Of a stretch of 64,000 nucleotides of DNA, positions 26,364-35,376 are shown in pieces. The DNA lies in NCBI GenBank assembly GCA_020832345.1, contig JAFIEY010000006.1, positions 29,150 through 93,149 of the forward strand, written 5' to 3'. The stretch's first letter is position 1. The number at the start of each line of letters is the position of its first letter. The DNA comes from Cryomorphaceae bacterium (GTDB lineage Bacteria > Bacteroidota > Bacteroidia > Flavobacteriales > Schleiferiaceae). The notes under the pieces are model-generated. The model was not told where the DNA came from and ran no database searches. It saw only the letters and a list, made by a program, of their open reading frames with translations. A program made the translations under genes and the position numbers.

Positions 26364-27974
26364 TTAATGGGCGGTAGTTGCCGCCTTAGCTTTAGGCGCA
26401 CCGTCTAGTATTTCGCGACTGGCTTGAGATGCAAACTTCTCGAAGTTTTTATTAAATTTCGCGGCAAGCTCATCCGCGGTGCGGTCATAGTTATCTTTAT
26501 TTGCCCAGGTGTTTCTGGGGTTCAATACCTCGTCGGGAACACTGGGGCAAGATTGTGGTACCATAACGCCAAAAACATTATGGGCTTCGAATGATACATT
26601 GTCCAGTTCACCATTGAGTACAGCTGTAATCATGGCGCGGGTATATTTCAGTTTCATTCTGCTTCCTGTGCCGTAAGGGCCACCTGACCAACCGGTGTTA
26701 ACCAGCCAAACATTTGTGCCTACATCCTTCATTTTACGACTGAGCATCTCGGCGTAGCGGGTAGGGTGGAGTGGCATAAACGGTGCGCCAAAACAGGCGG
26801 AGAATGCGGTAACGGGTTCGGTAATTCCGGCCTCAGTTCCCGCAACTTTTGCTGTGTATCCAGAGATAAAGTGGAAAGCTGCTTGTCCGGGTGTAAGCTT
26901 AGAAATAGGGGGAATGACACCGTACGCATCACACGTAAGGAAGAAAACATTTTTCGGATTTGCTCCGATGGATGGGACTTGAATGTTTTCAATGTGGTGG
27001 ATTGGATAACTGACCCTGGTGTTTTCGGTAATGGTTGAGTCCTGATAATCTACTTCATTCGTACCATCTTTAAACACGATGTTTTCCAAAATGGCACCGG
27101 GCTTTATGGCTCGGTAAATATCGGGTTCTTTTTCCTCGCTGAGGTCAATGACTTTAGCGTAGCAACCACCTTCAAAGTTGAAGATTTCGTTGTTGGGTGT
27201 CCAACCGTGTTCATCATCTCCAATAAGTCTGCGATTGGGGTCTGCGGAAAGGGTTGTTTTTCCTGTACCAGAAAGGCCAAAGAACAATGCGGTATCGCCA
27301 TCTTTTCCGATGTTGGCGGAGCAGTGCATCGGAAGGCTATTTTTTTCTGTAGGTAAAATAAAATTCAATGCAGAAAACACACCTTTTTTGATTTCACCGG
27401 TATATCCTGTGCCACCAATGATGATGGTTTTTTTGGTAAAACTCAAAATGGCAAAGTTGTGCTGGCGGGTGCCGTCAACTGCCGGGTCTGCTTTAAATCC
27501 GGGCGCATTGATGATTGTCCAATCGTTTTGGAAGTTTTCCAACTCCACGCCTTCGGGACGAAGGAACATATTGTATGCAAATTGATTGCTCCATGGATAT
27601 TCGTTGATTACCCGAACGTTGAGTCGGTATTCAGGATGCGAGCAAACAAAAGCATCGCGAACGTAGATTTCCTTTTCAGATAAATAATTGACCAGTTTAG
27701 CCTGTAGGCTGTCAAATTTATCGGCGGGAAAGCCAACGTTTATGTCACCCCACCAAACTTGATCTTTGGTCAATTCGTCTTCGACAATGAAGCGGTCTTT
27801 TGGTGATCTACCGGTGAATTCACCGGTGTGGACGGTAATGGCTCCAGTACTTGTAAACTCGGCCATGCCTTTTTCGACCGCGATATTGGAAAGTTGTTCG
27901 GGACTGAGGTTCCAGTGAGCAGTCGCGTTCTTTATTCCCAATGTTTCCAGATAACTTTTCTGTGATTCGTTCAT
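26364..27974 (-). CDS. pckA: Phosphoenolpyruvate carboxykinase (ATP)
   Basis: A 536-residue cytoplasmic enzyme that converts oxaloacetate and ATP to phosphoenolpyruvate. It has the N-terminal substrate motif 'TGRSPKDRFIV' (54-64), the phosphate loop GLSGTGKTTLS (233-243), the metal-binding GDDEHGW (252-258) and the C-terminal 'NTGWSGGPYGTGSRMKL' region. Length and motifs match the ATP-dependent family (E. coli 540). It is monocistronic, with a -7-like box upstream and a strong terminator downstream. With fbp, it supports growth on amino acids or organic acids. Confidence 0.97.
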   Translation of the reverse strand: MNESQKSYLETLGIKNATAHWNLSPEQLSNIAVEKGMAEFTSTGAITVHTGEFTGRSPKDRFIVEDELTKDQVWWGDINVGFPADKFDSLQAKLVNYLSEKEIYVRDAFVCSHPEYRLNVRVINEYPWSNQFAYNMFLRPEGVELENFQNDWTIINAPGFKADPAVDGTRQHNFAILSFTKKTIIIGGTGYTGEIKKGVFSALNFILPTEKNSLPMHCSANIGKDGDTALFFGLSGTGKTTLSADPNRRLIGDDEHGWTPNNEIFNFEGGCYAKVIDLSEEKEPDIYRAIKPGAILENIVFKDGTNEVDYQDSTITENTRVSYPIHHIENIQVPSIGANPKNVFFLTCDAYGVIPPISKLTPGQAAFHFISGYTAKVAGTEAGITEPVTAFSACFGAPFMPLHPTRYAEMLSRKMKDVGTNVWLVNTGWSGGPYGTGSRMKLKYTRAMITAVLNGELDNVSFEAHNVFGVMVPQSCPSVPDEVLNPRNTWANKDNYDRTADELAAKFNKNFEKFASQASREILDGAPKAKAATTAH

Positions 27975-28003
27975 GAGATTTTTAATTGGTTACGAACATG
28001 GCG

Positions 28004-28011
28004 CAAATGTA
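28004..28011 (-). promoter_or_regulatory. -7 box for pckA
   Basis: Read on the minus strand this is TACATTTG, a match to the Bacteroidota -7 consensus TAnnTTTG, 30 bases before the pckA start codon. A convincing -33 box at the right distance is not seen. Confidence 0.45.
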
Positions 28012-28054
28012 GGGATTGAAATTTAATGGAAGGGTAACTTTGGTCAACTAATCG

Positions 28055-28444
28055 TCAATTTTTTACCCATGTTTTCCACAGCCATACCAACCACCCCGCA
28101 ATGAACACCAATCCGCCTATTGGTGTCACCGGACCCAGCCACCTGACAGACAGTCCCCAATGTGCCCCTAAAATAAGACCATAGATGGAGCCGGAGAACA
28201 TGAGTATGCCTGTGGTGAACAGCCAAATGGGTAAGCTCATATTGCGTTCAAAAACTTTTCCGAAAAGGCCTACAGCAACAAGTGCAAAGGCGTGATACAT
28301 TTGATACCTGACTGCCGTGAGGAATGATACTATAGCGTCATCCGGCAATATATTTTCCAGTGCATGAGCGCCCATCGCCCCCAAAATTATGGAGGTGCCC
28401 CCGAAAATTATGCCCAATCTGATTCCTGTTATGTTTGCGTTCAT
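28055..28444 (-). CDS. DUF423 membrane protein
   Basis: A 129-residue protein with four hydrophobic segments and the DUF423 pattern: 'FGGTSIILGAMGAHALENIL' near residues 14-33, 'AVRYQMYHAFALVAVG' near 44-59, 'LFTTGILMFSGSIYGL' near 75-90, and 'VTPIGGLVFIAGWLVW' near 105-120. Family members are small inner-membrane proteins (YgdD-like) without a proven role. Its ATG overlaps the TGA of the upstream gene (ATGA), so the two are coupled. Confidence 0.88.
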   Translation of the reverse strand: MNANITGIRLGIIFGGTSIILGAMGAHALENILPDDAIVSFLTAVRYQMYHAFALVAVGLFGKVFERNMSLPIWLFTTGILMFSGSIYGLILGAHWGLSVRWLGPVTPIGGLVFIAGWLVWLWKTWVKN

Positions 28445-29193
28445 TTGGTCGAAAATATGTCAATAAATTGTTGTCGAAAATGTGGATATGCAAAGTGTTT
28501 GTTCGCGAGAATTTCTTTTTTTGGCCAAACTTCTTCTGCGCAATGCTCTCCTAAGGTTCTGCCGAGTTCTAATCTGGACGGGTCATAACGCAAAATTCCC
28601 ATGGCCTTGTCAATGTCTTCAAAATCACAATGGGATTTTTGAGAAAAATATTCGCGAAATACCCGAACGCGGTCGAATTCAAATTCCGCTTCGGCAGCTG
28701 CTGCCCATACATCGATAATTTCCGTGTCCTCATTTTCGGTTTCCGCCAATTCTTCAATAACTTTTCCCGTTCGCCCGGATATTGAATCAATATTTAAGTC
28801 ACTTGGGCTTTCGGTTTCCTTGAGGGCTTGAAATTCAAGACTGTCCGGTATATTGTTAGGCGCTTGGACAAATTCATTTGAATAGGTCACTTTGGTGGCT
28901 TGGGTTAGTTTTTGCGTACCCCGATACCAAATACCAATATCATCATTATTACCTTCACCTATATAATAATGTAAAACCGATGCACCATCCGGCAGCCTTT
29001 TTCTAAGTTTTTTACCATAAAAGGACAATTCAATTACTGCATTGGAATCCGGAACATCGGTGATTTCTATTTGTTGATGGGGAGCATTGTTATACAAAAA
29101 TGTTTTTCCTTCTGTACATTCCACAAAAACAGTTCGCTGCGCAAACACAGCGATTCCGAGTAGAAGAAGGGTAAATGTTGATAAGATTTTCAC
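28441..29193 (-). CDS. Exported DUF4476-like protein
   Basis: A 250-residue protein with a GTG start and a signal peptide (KILSTFTLLLLGIAVFAQ). Residues 20-95 look like a small beta domain ('VFVECTEGKTFLYNN'), residues 110-160 are acidic and probably disordered, and the last 90 residues are helical with 'YDPSRLELGRTLGEHC' near 208-223 and 'FRQQFIDIF' at the end. The spacing of F/DR/C and 'RLELGRTL' resembles DUF4476, found in many Bacteroidota exported proteins of unknown role. It is followed by DUF423 with a four-base overlap and is divergent from the saccharopine dehydrogenase-like gene. Confidence 0.65.
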   Translation of the reverse strand: MKILSTFTLLLLGIAVFAQRTVFVECTEGKTFLYNNAPHQQIEITDVPDSNAVIELSFYGKKLRKRLPDGASVLHYYIGEGNNDDIGIWYRGTQKLTQATKVTYSNEFVQAPNNIPDSLEFQALKETESPSDLNIDSISGRTGKVIEELAETENEDTEIIDVWAAAAEAEFEFDRVRVFREYFSQKSHCDFEDIDKAMGILRYDPSRLELGRTLGEHCAEEVWPKKEILANKHFAYPHFRQQFIDIFSTK

Positions 29194-29264
29194 AAAGGCA
29201 AAAGTAATATGTTCGGGGTTCCCGTGCTTGGTTTTTACCTTCGCTTTTCCAAATATTTTACATT

Positions 29265-30611
29265 ATGTCCAAAACCATTGTCCTATTCGGAGCAGGAAGA
29301 TCAGCTTCGAGATTGATTCAATATATTCAAGAAAAGTCGATTGAGAAAAATTGGCGGTTGATTATCGCTGATCGTGATGAGGAATTACTCGCTCGTAAAC
29401 AAGGGGGGCATCGGGGTACAGAGACGGTTTTTTTTCAACTTCAGGACGAAAAGTTGCGCGGGGAATTAGTCGCCAAGGCCGATTTGGTTATTTCGATGAT
29501 GCCAGCCCATTTGCATATTACCATTGCGGAAGATTGTGTTCGACTGGGGAAAAATATGCTCACCGCTTCCTATGTTTCAAAGGAAATGGAAAACCTTCAT
29601 GAGGCAGCGGTGGACAAGGGACTCATCCTACTCAACGAAACTGGAGTAGATCCCGGAATAGATCATCTTTCCGCCATGAAAATGTTGGATGAGTTGCGCC
29701 AAAAGGGTGCGGAAATTACCTGTTTTGAATCCTTTACCGGAGGGCTTCCCGCGCCGGGCGTAACCGATAATCCGTGGCAATATTTCTTTAGTTGGAATCC
29801 CCGGAATGTGGTGCTTGCAGGTTCTGGTGGTGCTGTGAAATTTCGTCAGGAGGGAAAGTATAAATACATTCCTTACCACCAGCTTTTTCGTCGAACCGAA
29901 ATTGTCAATATAGACGGTCACGGTCGATTTGAAGGTTATCCCAACCGCGATTCTCTGCGCTATCGAAAAACCTACGGACTGGACACTGTGCCTACTATTT
30001 TCCGCGGTACCTTTCGCCGTCCCGGCTTTTGCAAGGCATGGGATGTTTTTGTCAAACTCGGCATGACCGATGACTCTTATGTATTAAAAAATGACGGCAG
30101 CATGACCCACCGGGAATTTGTCAATTTCTTTTTGGCCTACCATCCCGGCGATAGTGTAGAACTCAAATTGATGCACTATCTCAACATTCCACAGGATTCG
30201 GACATCATGGAAAAACTGGAGTGGATAGAATTGTTTTCCAACGACCCGGTGGAATTGGAGGAAGGCACGCCAGCGCAAATCCTCGAATATATTTTGATGA
30301 AAAAATGGGCCATGAAACCCAATGAGAGGGATATGATCGTCATGTTTCACAAAATTGGTTATATGTTGGAAGGTGAAAATAAAATGATTCACGCTTCTAT
30401 GGTGTATGAAGGGAAATCAAGGGACAATACAGCCATGTCGGATACCGTGGGATTGCCACTGGGCATAGCGGCGGAATTGATGTTGGATGGAAAAGTGCAA
30501 CAAAAAGGCGTATGTTTGCCCATCACCCCCGATATCTACCTTCCAATGTTGGAAAAACTAAAAGAATTCGGGATTGGGTTTCAGGAAAAGGAGGTGCCCT
30601 ACCAATCATAA
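29265..30611 (+). CDS. Saccharopine dehydrogenase family protein
   Basis: A 448-residue cytoplasmic protein with an N-terminal Rossmann fold ('IVLFGAGRSASRLIQYIQE', residues 4-22), an acidic strand end 'LIIADRDEE', and the saccharopine dehydrogenase C-terminal domain ('NETGVDPGIDHLSAMKMLDE' near 124-143, 'FTGGLPAPGVTDNPWQYFFS' near 158-177). The length and motifs match the LYS9-type glutamate-forming enzyme of lysine breakdown or the related branch in Bacteroidota. Which direction or substrate is used cannot be told; no lysine-ketoglutarate reductase is adjacent. Confidence 0.85.
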   Translation: MSKTIVLFGAGRSASRLIQYIQEKSIEKNWRLIIADRDEELLARKQGGHRGTETVFFQLQDEKLRGELVAKADLVISMMPAHLHITIAEDCVRLGKNMLTASYVSKEMENLHEAAVDKGLILLNETGVDPGIDHLSAMKMLDELRQKGAEITCFESFTGGLPAPGVTDNPWQYFFSWNPRNVVLAGSGGAVKFRQEGKYKYIPYHQLFRRTEIVNIDGHGRFEGYPNRDSLRYRKTYGLDTVPTIFRGTFRRPGFCKAWDVFVKLGMTDDSYVLKNDGSMTHREFVNFFLAYHPGDSVELKLMHYLNIPQDSDIMEKLEWIELFSNDPVELEEGTPAQILEYILMKKWAMKPNERDMIVMFHKIGYMLEGENKMIHASMVYEGKSRDNTAMSDTVGLPLGIAAELMLDGKVQQKGVCLPITPDIYLPMLEKLKEFGIGFQEKEVPYQS

Positions 30612-30637
30612 AAATTGTAGTCACCACTCATTTTAAG

Positions 30638-30688
30638 AAAAAAATAGACTTATTCCCGATAAAATTTTTGGGATAGGTCTATTTTTTT
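30638..30688 (+). terminator. Rho-independent terminator after the saccharopine dehydrogenase-like gene
   Basis: AAAAAATAGAC...TTCCC pairs with GGGATAGGTCTATTTTTT across a short AT-rich loop, ending in eight T residues. It starts 27 bases after the stop codon. Confidence 0.82.
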
Positions 30689-30828
30689 TGCGAATACTAG
30701 AAGCAATTTCAATTATAAATGATTAAAAAACAAAGCATATAGATTGTAATAGATTTTTTTTTCTCGAAAATAAGTTTATTCTTACTTATTTATATATTTG
30801 GTGAGTTCAAAAACCAAAAGCAACAATA

Positions 30829-32424
30829 ATGAAAAATATATTTATGGGGATTTTTAGTCTCTTAGTTTTTCTTACATCTTGCGTCACCAAAAATAACAAA
30901 GTCCTCTATCGAGATTTAAATCAGATTATTCACGGTACTGGTGATGGAGCATATCAGGGGCAGTATATCAAACTTCATTTAAAAAATGGAGATCTTTATA
31001 TTTTAAATGACAATTGGAAAGTCAACAATCACACGGATGAAGTAGAAGGTGTTGGTAAACACTTTGACCGAAACCGAAAATTGGTAGGTCAGGGTAAATT
31101 TAACGTTCCTGTAAATCAAATTGTATTATACGAAACCAACGACATTTCAGGTGATGGTACAAGTGCAAGAATTGCAGCACTTGGGATAATAACTTTAATT
31201 AATGCTTATGTTACGGCGATGTGCTTAACCAACCCCAAAGCCTGCTTTGGTTCCTGTCCTACCTTTTATTTGGAAGACATCGACAATGTTCATTATTCAG
31301 ATGCAGAAGGGTTTTCAAATGCCATTTCGCCAACCCTCGCTTATACAGATGTGGATGCCCTAAATAATCCACCTATTTCCGATCACGAATTTACCCTGAC
31401 CATGAAAAATGAGGCCTTGGAAACACACTGTGTCAATCAGGCGAATATTTTAGTTTTTCCGAGAAATCCGGGTCAGCGAGTGTATCATACCCGTCAAGAT
31501 GAGTTTTACCTTTCCGATGCAGAATACCCCTTAACCCTTGCAATAGCTGAGGAAGGAGATGTGACTGAATTGATGCGCCATGCAGATAAGACAGAAAGAA
31601 CCAGTTTGGCAGACGAAAATGATATGCGCACCCGTGAAGAAATCATCCTTACTTTTGATCATTTACCCAATCATGATGATTGGGGACTGGTCGTTCACTT
31701 TCGCCAAACCTTAATGACCACTTACCTTATTTATAGTGCACTCGGATACATGGGCGATGAGGTCAGTGATTTTTTTGCAGAACTCGAAACCAATCCCAAA
31801 CTCAAAAAACGGGTAAAAACAAGTATTAAGGATGAGTTGGGAGATTTGGACGTTTATGTATGGGATGAAAATTCTGAAAAATGGATTTTTCAAGGTGGGT
31901 TTTACGAAACAGGACCAATTGCCATCAATCGTCAGTTGATGAAATTTAAAAACACCAATCATTCTGGTAGTTTAAAAGTAAAATTAGAATTTGCCAAAGG
32001 TCTTTGGCGGATAGATTATGTATCTCTGGCAAAAATTATTGACCGAGTTGAGCCGCTCGAATTGCAACCTTCTTGGGTTGAAAATCAAGGAATAAAAGAT
32101 AATGCTGCTTTGGAATTAATAACGGATACCGCAAAACTTTTAATCTCACTTCCCGGTGACAAATTTGTCTTTGGTTATACACTACCTGAAACCCATGATG
32201 ACTACGAAATATTTTTAGCATCCGGAGGATATTACCTCGAATGGATGCGCGAATCGTGGTTGGAGGAAAAAGATTTGAGCAAACTCCGAAAAATGTTTTT
32301 GCGTCCGGGAAAATACTTATTAGACGAAACCCCGGCGTATAAAGAATACGAGCGTGACATGGAACAGCAATTTTGGGATTCTAGAATTGATACGGATCAT
32401 TTTTCCATCAAAAAGGTAAATTGA
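30829..32424 (+). CDS. Lipoprotein of unknown function
   Basis: This 531-residue protein has a lipoprotein signal (lipobox LTSC, Cys18). Residues 30-110 are beta-rich. A hydrophobic stretch 'IAALGIITLINAYVTAMCL' near 112-130 is followed by a cysteine motif 'KACFGSCPTFY' near 135-145 and the conserved-looking 'DAEGFSNAISPTLAYTDVD' near 155-175. The rest is mixed alpha/beta without a motif I can name. Similar Bacteroidota proteins with the FGSCPTFY...AEGFS pattern exist, but I know no function. A -7-like TATATTTG lies at 30793-30800. The gene is richer in A+T than its neighbours. The next lipoprotein gene follows after 57 bases. Confidence 0.72.
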   Translation: MKNIFMGIFSLLVFLTSCVTKNNKVLYRDLNQIIHGTGDGAYQGQYIKLHLKNGDLYILNDNWKVNNHTDEVEGVGKHFDRNRKLVGQGKFNVPVNQIVLYETNDISGDGTSARIAALGIITLINAYVTAMCLTNPKACFGSCPTFYLEDIDNVHYSDAEGFSNAISPTLAYTDVDALNNPPISDHEFTLTMKNEALETHCVNQANILVFPRNPGQRVYHTRQDEFYLSDAEYPLTLAIAEEGDVTELMRHADKTERTSLADENDMRTREEIILTFDHLPNHDDWGLVVHFRQTLMTTYLIYSALGYMGDEVSDFFAELETNPKLKKRVKTSIKDELGDLDVYVWDENSEKWIFQGGFYETGPIAINRQLMKFKNTNHSGSLKVKLEFAKGLWRIDYVSLAKIIDRVEPLELQPSWVENQGIKDNAALELITDTAKLLISLPGDKFVFGYTLPETHDDYEIFLASGGYYLEWMRESWLEEKDLSKLRKMFLRPGKYLLDETPAYKEYERDMEQQFWDSRIDTDHFSIKKVN

Positions 32425-32481
32425 TGCTAAAAATGCTAATTTGTAATTGTTTGATTTTAATAACCAAATAACACAATAATC

Positions 32482-32991
32482 ATGAAAAAGATATTGCCAT
32501 TTTTATTCCTTGGGTTTTTTTGTAGCTGTGCTAAATACAGTTTTTTACCCAAGCCACATGACTTGGGAGAAACCCCTTATGGGGCTTTCATTGAGATATT
32601 TACTTTTGAGCATGGCTCTTTTCGGGGAGAGATTTTGGCCATTGATACAAATGGGATATTTGTATATGACCATCGTTTGGGCGATGAAAAGAATTCCGTA
32701 TTTGTTTATAAAAAAAACATTCGAAGGTATAAGGTTCGTAAAGTTAAGCCATTGTTGTGGCAAATTGCCTATCCGGTGCTTACTGGCTTTCCCATTTCCC
32801 ACGGCTTTTATGCGCTTTTAACACTCCCTTTTAACTATATTTATTATTCGATTTTTTTGGGGGTTGAAGAAACACAATATACCATGAATAATAAAAATAT
32901 GGAATTTAAGGATCTTCAATTTTTTGCCAGATTTCCAGGAGGAATACCCGATGGTTTTTTTGGGGTGGAACTGTCGGATGATTATTTTTAG
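32482..32991 (+). CDS. Small lipoprotein of unknown function
   Basis: A 169-residue protein with a signal sequence ending in FFCSC; one of the two cysteines (14 or 16) is the likely lipidation site. It contains a short beta domain ('GSFRGEILAIDTNGIFVYD' near 43-61), then a hydrophobic central part ('LLWQIAYPVLTGFPIS' and 'FYALLTLPFNYIYYSIFLG', residues 90-125), and an aromatic C-terminal segment with 'FARFPGGIPDGFFG'. I do not recognise the family. It sits 57 bases after the larger lipoprotein gene on the same strand, so the two probably work together. Confidence 0.68.
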   Translation: MKKILPFLFLGFFCSCAKYSFLPKPHDLGETPYGAFIEIFTFEHGSFRGEILAIDTNGIFVYDHRLGDEKNSVFVYKKNIRRYKVRKVKPLLWQIAYPVLTGFPISHGFYALLTLPFNYIYYSIFLGVEETQYTMNNKNMEFKDLQFFARFPGGIPDGFFGVELSDDYF

Positions 32992-33019
32992 AACGATATA
33001 AAGTGACTGTATGAAAAGT

Positions 33020-33161
33020 GAGTCTGCTCCAAAAAGTTCTTTATTGTCAAAATCTTCCTTGTCAGTAGCTTTTTGAAGCCTCACTAACAAACCGTTAGCT
33101 CCGGCCCAAAAATTCCCTCCGCGTCGATTTTGATTAAAATCATCCTTTTTGGAGTGAACTC
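33020..33161 (+). mobile_element. MITE-like element copy B, full length (142 bp)
   Basis: Starts GAGTCTGCTCCAAAAAG and ends CTTTTTGGAGTGAACTC, with the inner hairpin (CTAACAAACCGTTAG) kept. The flanks (AAAAGT and AATTAT) do not form a direct repeat, so either the duplication has decayed or recombination has changed a flank. It fills most of the 383-bp gap before the ABC-F gene; the rest of that gap holds the ABC-F promoter. Confidence 0.85.
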
Positions 33162-33339
33162 AATTATCAGAATCTAGTTTTTTTTGATTTCCTTGCAGGA
33201 ACTTTTTGTTTACCACGAAACCAGCAAAATTCGAATATTCTAAATCTCTACGAATGGCATTCCCATGTGTCCGAAACGTACTCCAAGTGCGTTACACAAG
33301 CTACAAGCGAAATGCATCACTGCGCTAAGGCGACCAAAG

Positions 33340-33369
33340 TTGTAATCCTTGTTTTCCTGCTTATCTTTG
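33340..33369 (+). promoter_or_regulatory. Promoter of the ABC-F gene, near-leaderless
   Basis: TTG (33340-33342) and TATCTTTG (33362-33369), separated by 19 bases, fit the Bacteroidota promoter. The -7 box ends only five bases before the ATG at 33375, so transcription should begin at or next to the start codon. This supports 33375 as the true start. Confidence 0.65.
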
Positions 33370-33374
33370 CCGCC

Positions 33375-35294
33375 ATGCTATCAGTACAACAAATCTCCCT
33401 GGAATTCCCCACGCGGGTCATATTCGATCAAATTAGTTTTCTTATTAATACCGGTGACAAGGTCTCACTGGTAGGTAGAAACGGTGCCGGAAAATCAACA
33501 TTGTTGAAAATTTTGGCCGGACAACAACCGCCCCAATCGGGAAGTGTAAACAGACCAAAAGAGTTTAGTCTTGGGTATTTGCCACAAGAATTAAAACTTC
33601 CCCAAGGTAAATCCGTGCGCGAAGAAACCGAAACGGCCTTTGCCGAACTTCGTGCCATTGAAGCCAGAATGGAAGTCATTAACGAGCAACTCGCCACCCG
33701 TACCGACTACGAAAGTCAAGCATATATTGACCTGATTCAAGAGTTGACCGATAAAACTCAACTCTACGAATTGAAGGGAGGATACAATGCCGCAGGGGAG
33801 GTGGAAAAGGTCTTATTTGGACTTGGGTTTCAACCCGAAGAACTGGATAGATCGCTGGATACTTTTAGCGGAGGCTGGCGAATGCGGGTGGAACTTGCGA
33901 AAATCCTACTCCTCAATCACGACGTAATTCTTCTGGATGAACCTACCAATCACCTCGATATTGAATCCATTATTTGGTTGGAAGATTTTTTGAAATCACA
34001 TCCGGCGGCCATTGTGCTGGTTTCTCACGACCGTAACTTTATGGACAATGTGACCAATCGCACCATTGAAATTGTCAATGGAAAAATATACGATTATCCC
34101 GCACCATACTCCAGATTCCTCATCTTGAGAGAGGAACGCGTTCAGCAGCAAATAAACGCCAAGAAAAATCAGGAAAAGGAAATTAAAGAAACCCAACAAC
34201 TCATCGATCGGTTTAGGGCCAAGGCTTCAAAAGCTTCTTTTGCGCAGAGTTTGATTAAAAAACTCGATCGAATGGAAACCATTGGCGTGGACGAAATGGA
34301 GTCGGGTAAAATCAACTTTTCGTTTCCCCATGCCGAACCTTCTGGTAAAGTGGTGCTCAAAGTGGAGAATGTGAAAAAGTCCTACGGGGAAAAGCAAGTA
34401 CTGCGCGGCGTAGATCTTGAAATTGAACGGGGAGATCGCGTGTCTTTTCTCGGCCAGAATGGGCAGGGAAAAACAACCCTCGTTAAGTTGCTCATGAATG
34501 AAATTCAAGGCGAAGGGGAAATTCAGTGGGGGCATAATGTGAAAATTGGCTACTACGCCCAGGAGCAAACTTCTTGGTTGGACGGCGAAAAGACAGTATT
34601 ACAGACAATTGAGGATGAGGCGCCAGATGATATTCGTCCGAGGGTAAGGAGTATGCTCGGTGCTTTTATGTTTTCTGGTGAAGAAGTGACCAAAAAAGTA
34701 AAAGTACTTTCCGGTGGAGAAAAAGGCCGACTGGCGTTGTGTAAATTACTACTCAAACCTGTAAATGTGTTGGTGATGGACGAACCCACCAATCACTTGG
34801 ATTTGCGTTCCAAGGACGTGTTAAAGCAAGCATTGCGAAACTTTCAGGGAACGGTAATCCTCGTGAGTCACGACCGGGACTTCCTCCATGATTTGACCGA
34901 TAAATCCTTTGAATTTAAATCGGGGAAAGTAAAGACTTACCTGGGCGATATAAAATATTTCTTGGAAGCTAAGAAAATGGAGAGTTTTCGGGAATACGAA
35001 CAGCAAAAAGAAGCCAAGGTAGCCAAAGAGAAAGTCGTAAAAGCTTCTCAGGTCAACCAAAAAGAAATACGCGCTCAGGAAAAGGAAGCCAAAAAACGCA
35101 AGCGCCAATTGGAAAAGGCAGAGGAAGAAATCGCTCGGTTGGAATTAGAAATTGCCGAAATGGACGCCAAATTGCAAAACCCCGAAACCTACAAAACCCT
35201 TATTGGTGATGAAGCTTTTTTTGAATCGTACAATACTGCCAAATCCAAGCTAGAAGCTTTGATGGAGAAATGGGCAGTTTTGAGTGAAACGTAG
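33375..35294 (+). CDS. ABC-F family ATPase (ribosome-associated type)
   Basis: A 639-residue soluble protein with two ABC ATPase domains and no membrane segment. First domain: Walker A GRNGAGKST (34-42), signature 'FSGGWRMRVELAKILL', Walker B 'VILLDEPTNHLD'. Second domain: Walker A GQNGQGKTT (about 360), signature 'LSGGEKGRLALCKLLL', Walker B 'VLVMDEPTNHLD'. The linker between them is long and helical, and residues about 540-630 form a charged C-terminal coiled coil. This is the layout of Uup/YheS-like ABC-F proteins that act on stalled ribosomes. An in-frame ATG at 33267 would add an odd leader and lies upstream of the promoter. Confidence 0.92.
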   Translation: MLSVQQISLEFPTRVIFDQISFLINTGDKVSLVGRNGAGKSTLLKILAGQQPPQSGSVNRPKEFSLGYLPQELKLPQGKSVREETETAFAELRAIEARMEVINEQLATRTDYESQAYIDLIQELTDKTQLYELKGGYNAAGEVEKVLFGLGFQPEELDRSLDTFSGGWRMRVELAKILLLNHDVILLDEPTNHLDIESIIWLEDFLKSHPAAIVLVSHDRNFMDNVTNRTIEIVNGKIYDYPAPYSRFLILREERVQQQINAKKNQEKEIKETQQLIDRFRAKASKASFAQSLIKKLDRMETIGVDEMESGKINFSFPHAEPSGKVVLKVENVKKSYGEKQVLRGVDLEIERGDRVSFLGQNGQGKTTLVKLLMNEIQGEGEIQWGHNVKIGYYAQEQTSWLDGEKTVLQTIEDEAPDDIRPRVRSMLGAFMFSGEEVTKKVKVLSGGEKGRLALCKLLLKPVNVLVMDEPTNHLDLRSKDVLKQALRNFQGTVILVSHDRDFLHDLTDKSFEFKSGKVKTYLGDIKYFLEAKKMESFREYEQQKEAKVAKEKVVKASQVNQKEIRAQEKEAKKRKRQLEKAEEEIARLELEIAEMDAKLQNPETYKTLIGDEAFFESYNTAKSKLEALMEKWAVLSET

Positions 35295-35376
35295 TTGAAT
35301 TACAAACTGGCGAAGCTGGGAATCATCGACTAACGGGAAATTATTACGAGTTACGAAACCAAAATTTCGCGTTCAA

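Noticed and set aside
33267..33374. N-terminal extension of the ABC-F protein
   Set aside because: The extension covers the gene's own promoter and encodes a leader unlike ABC-F proteins; the ATG at 33375 starts the family's usual first strand.
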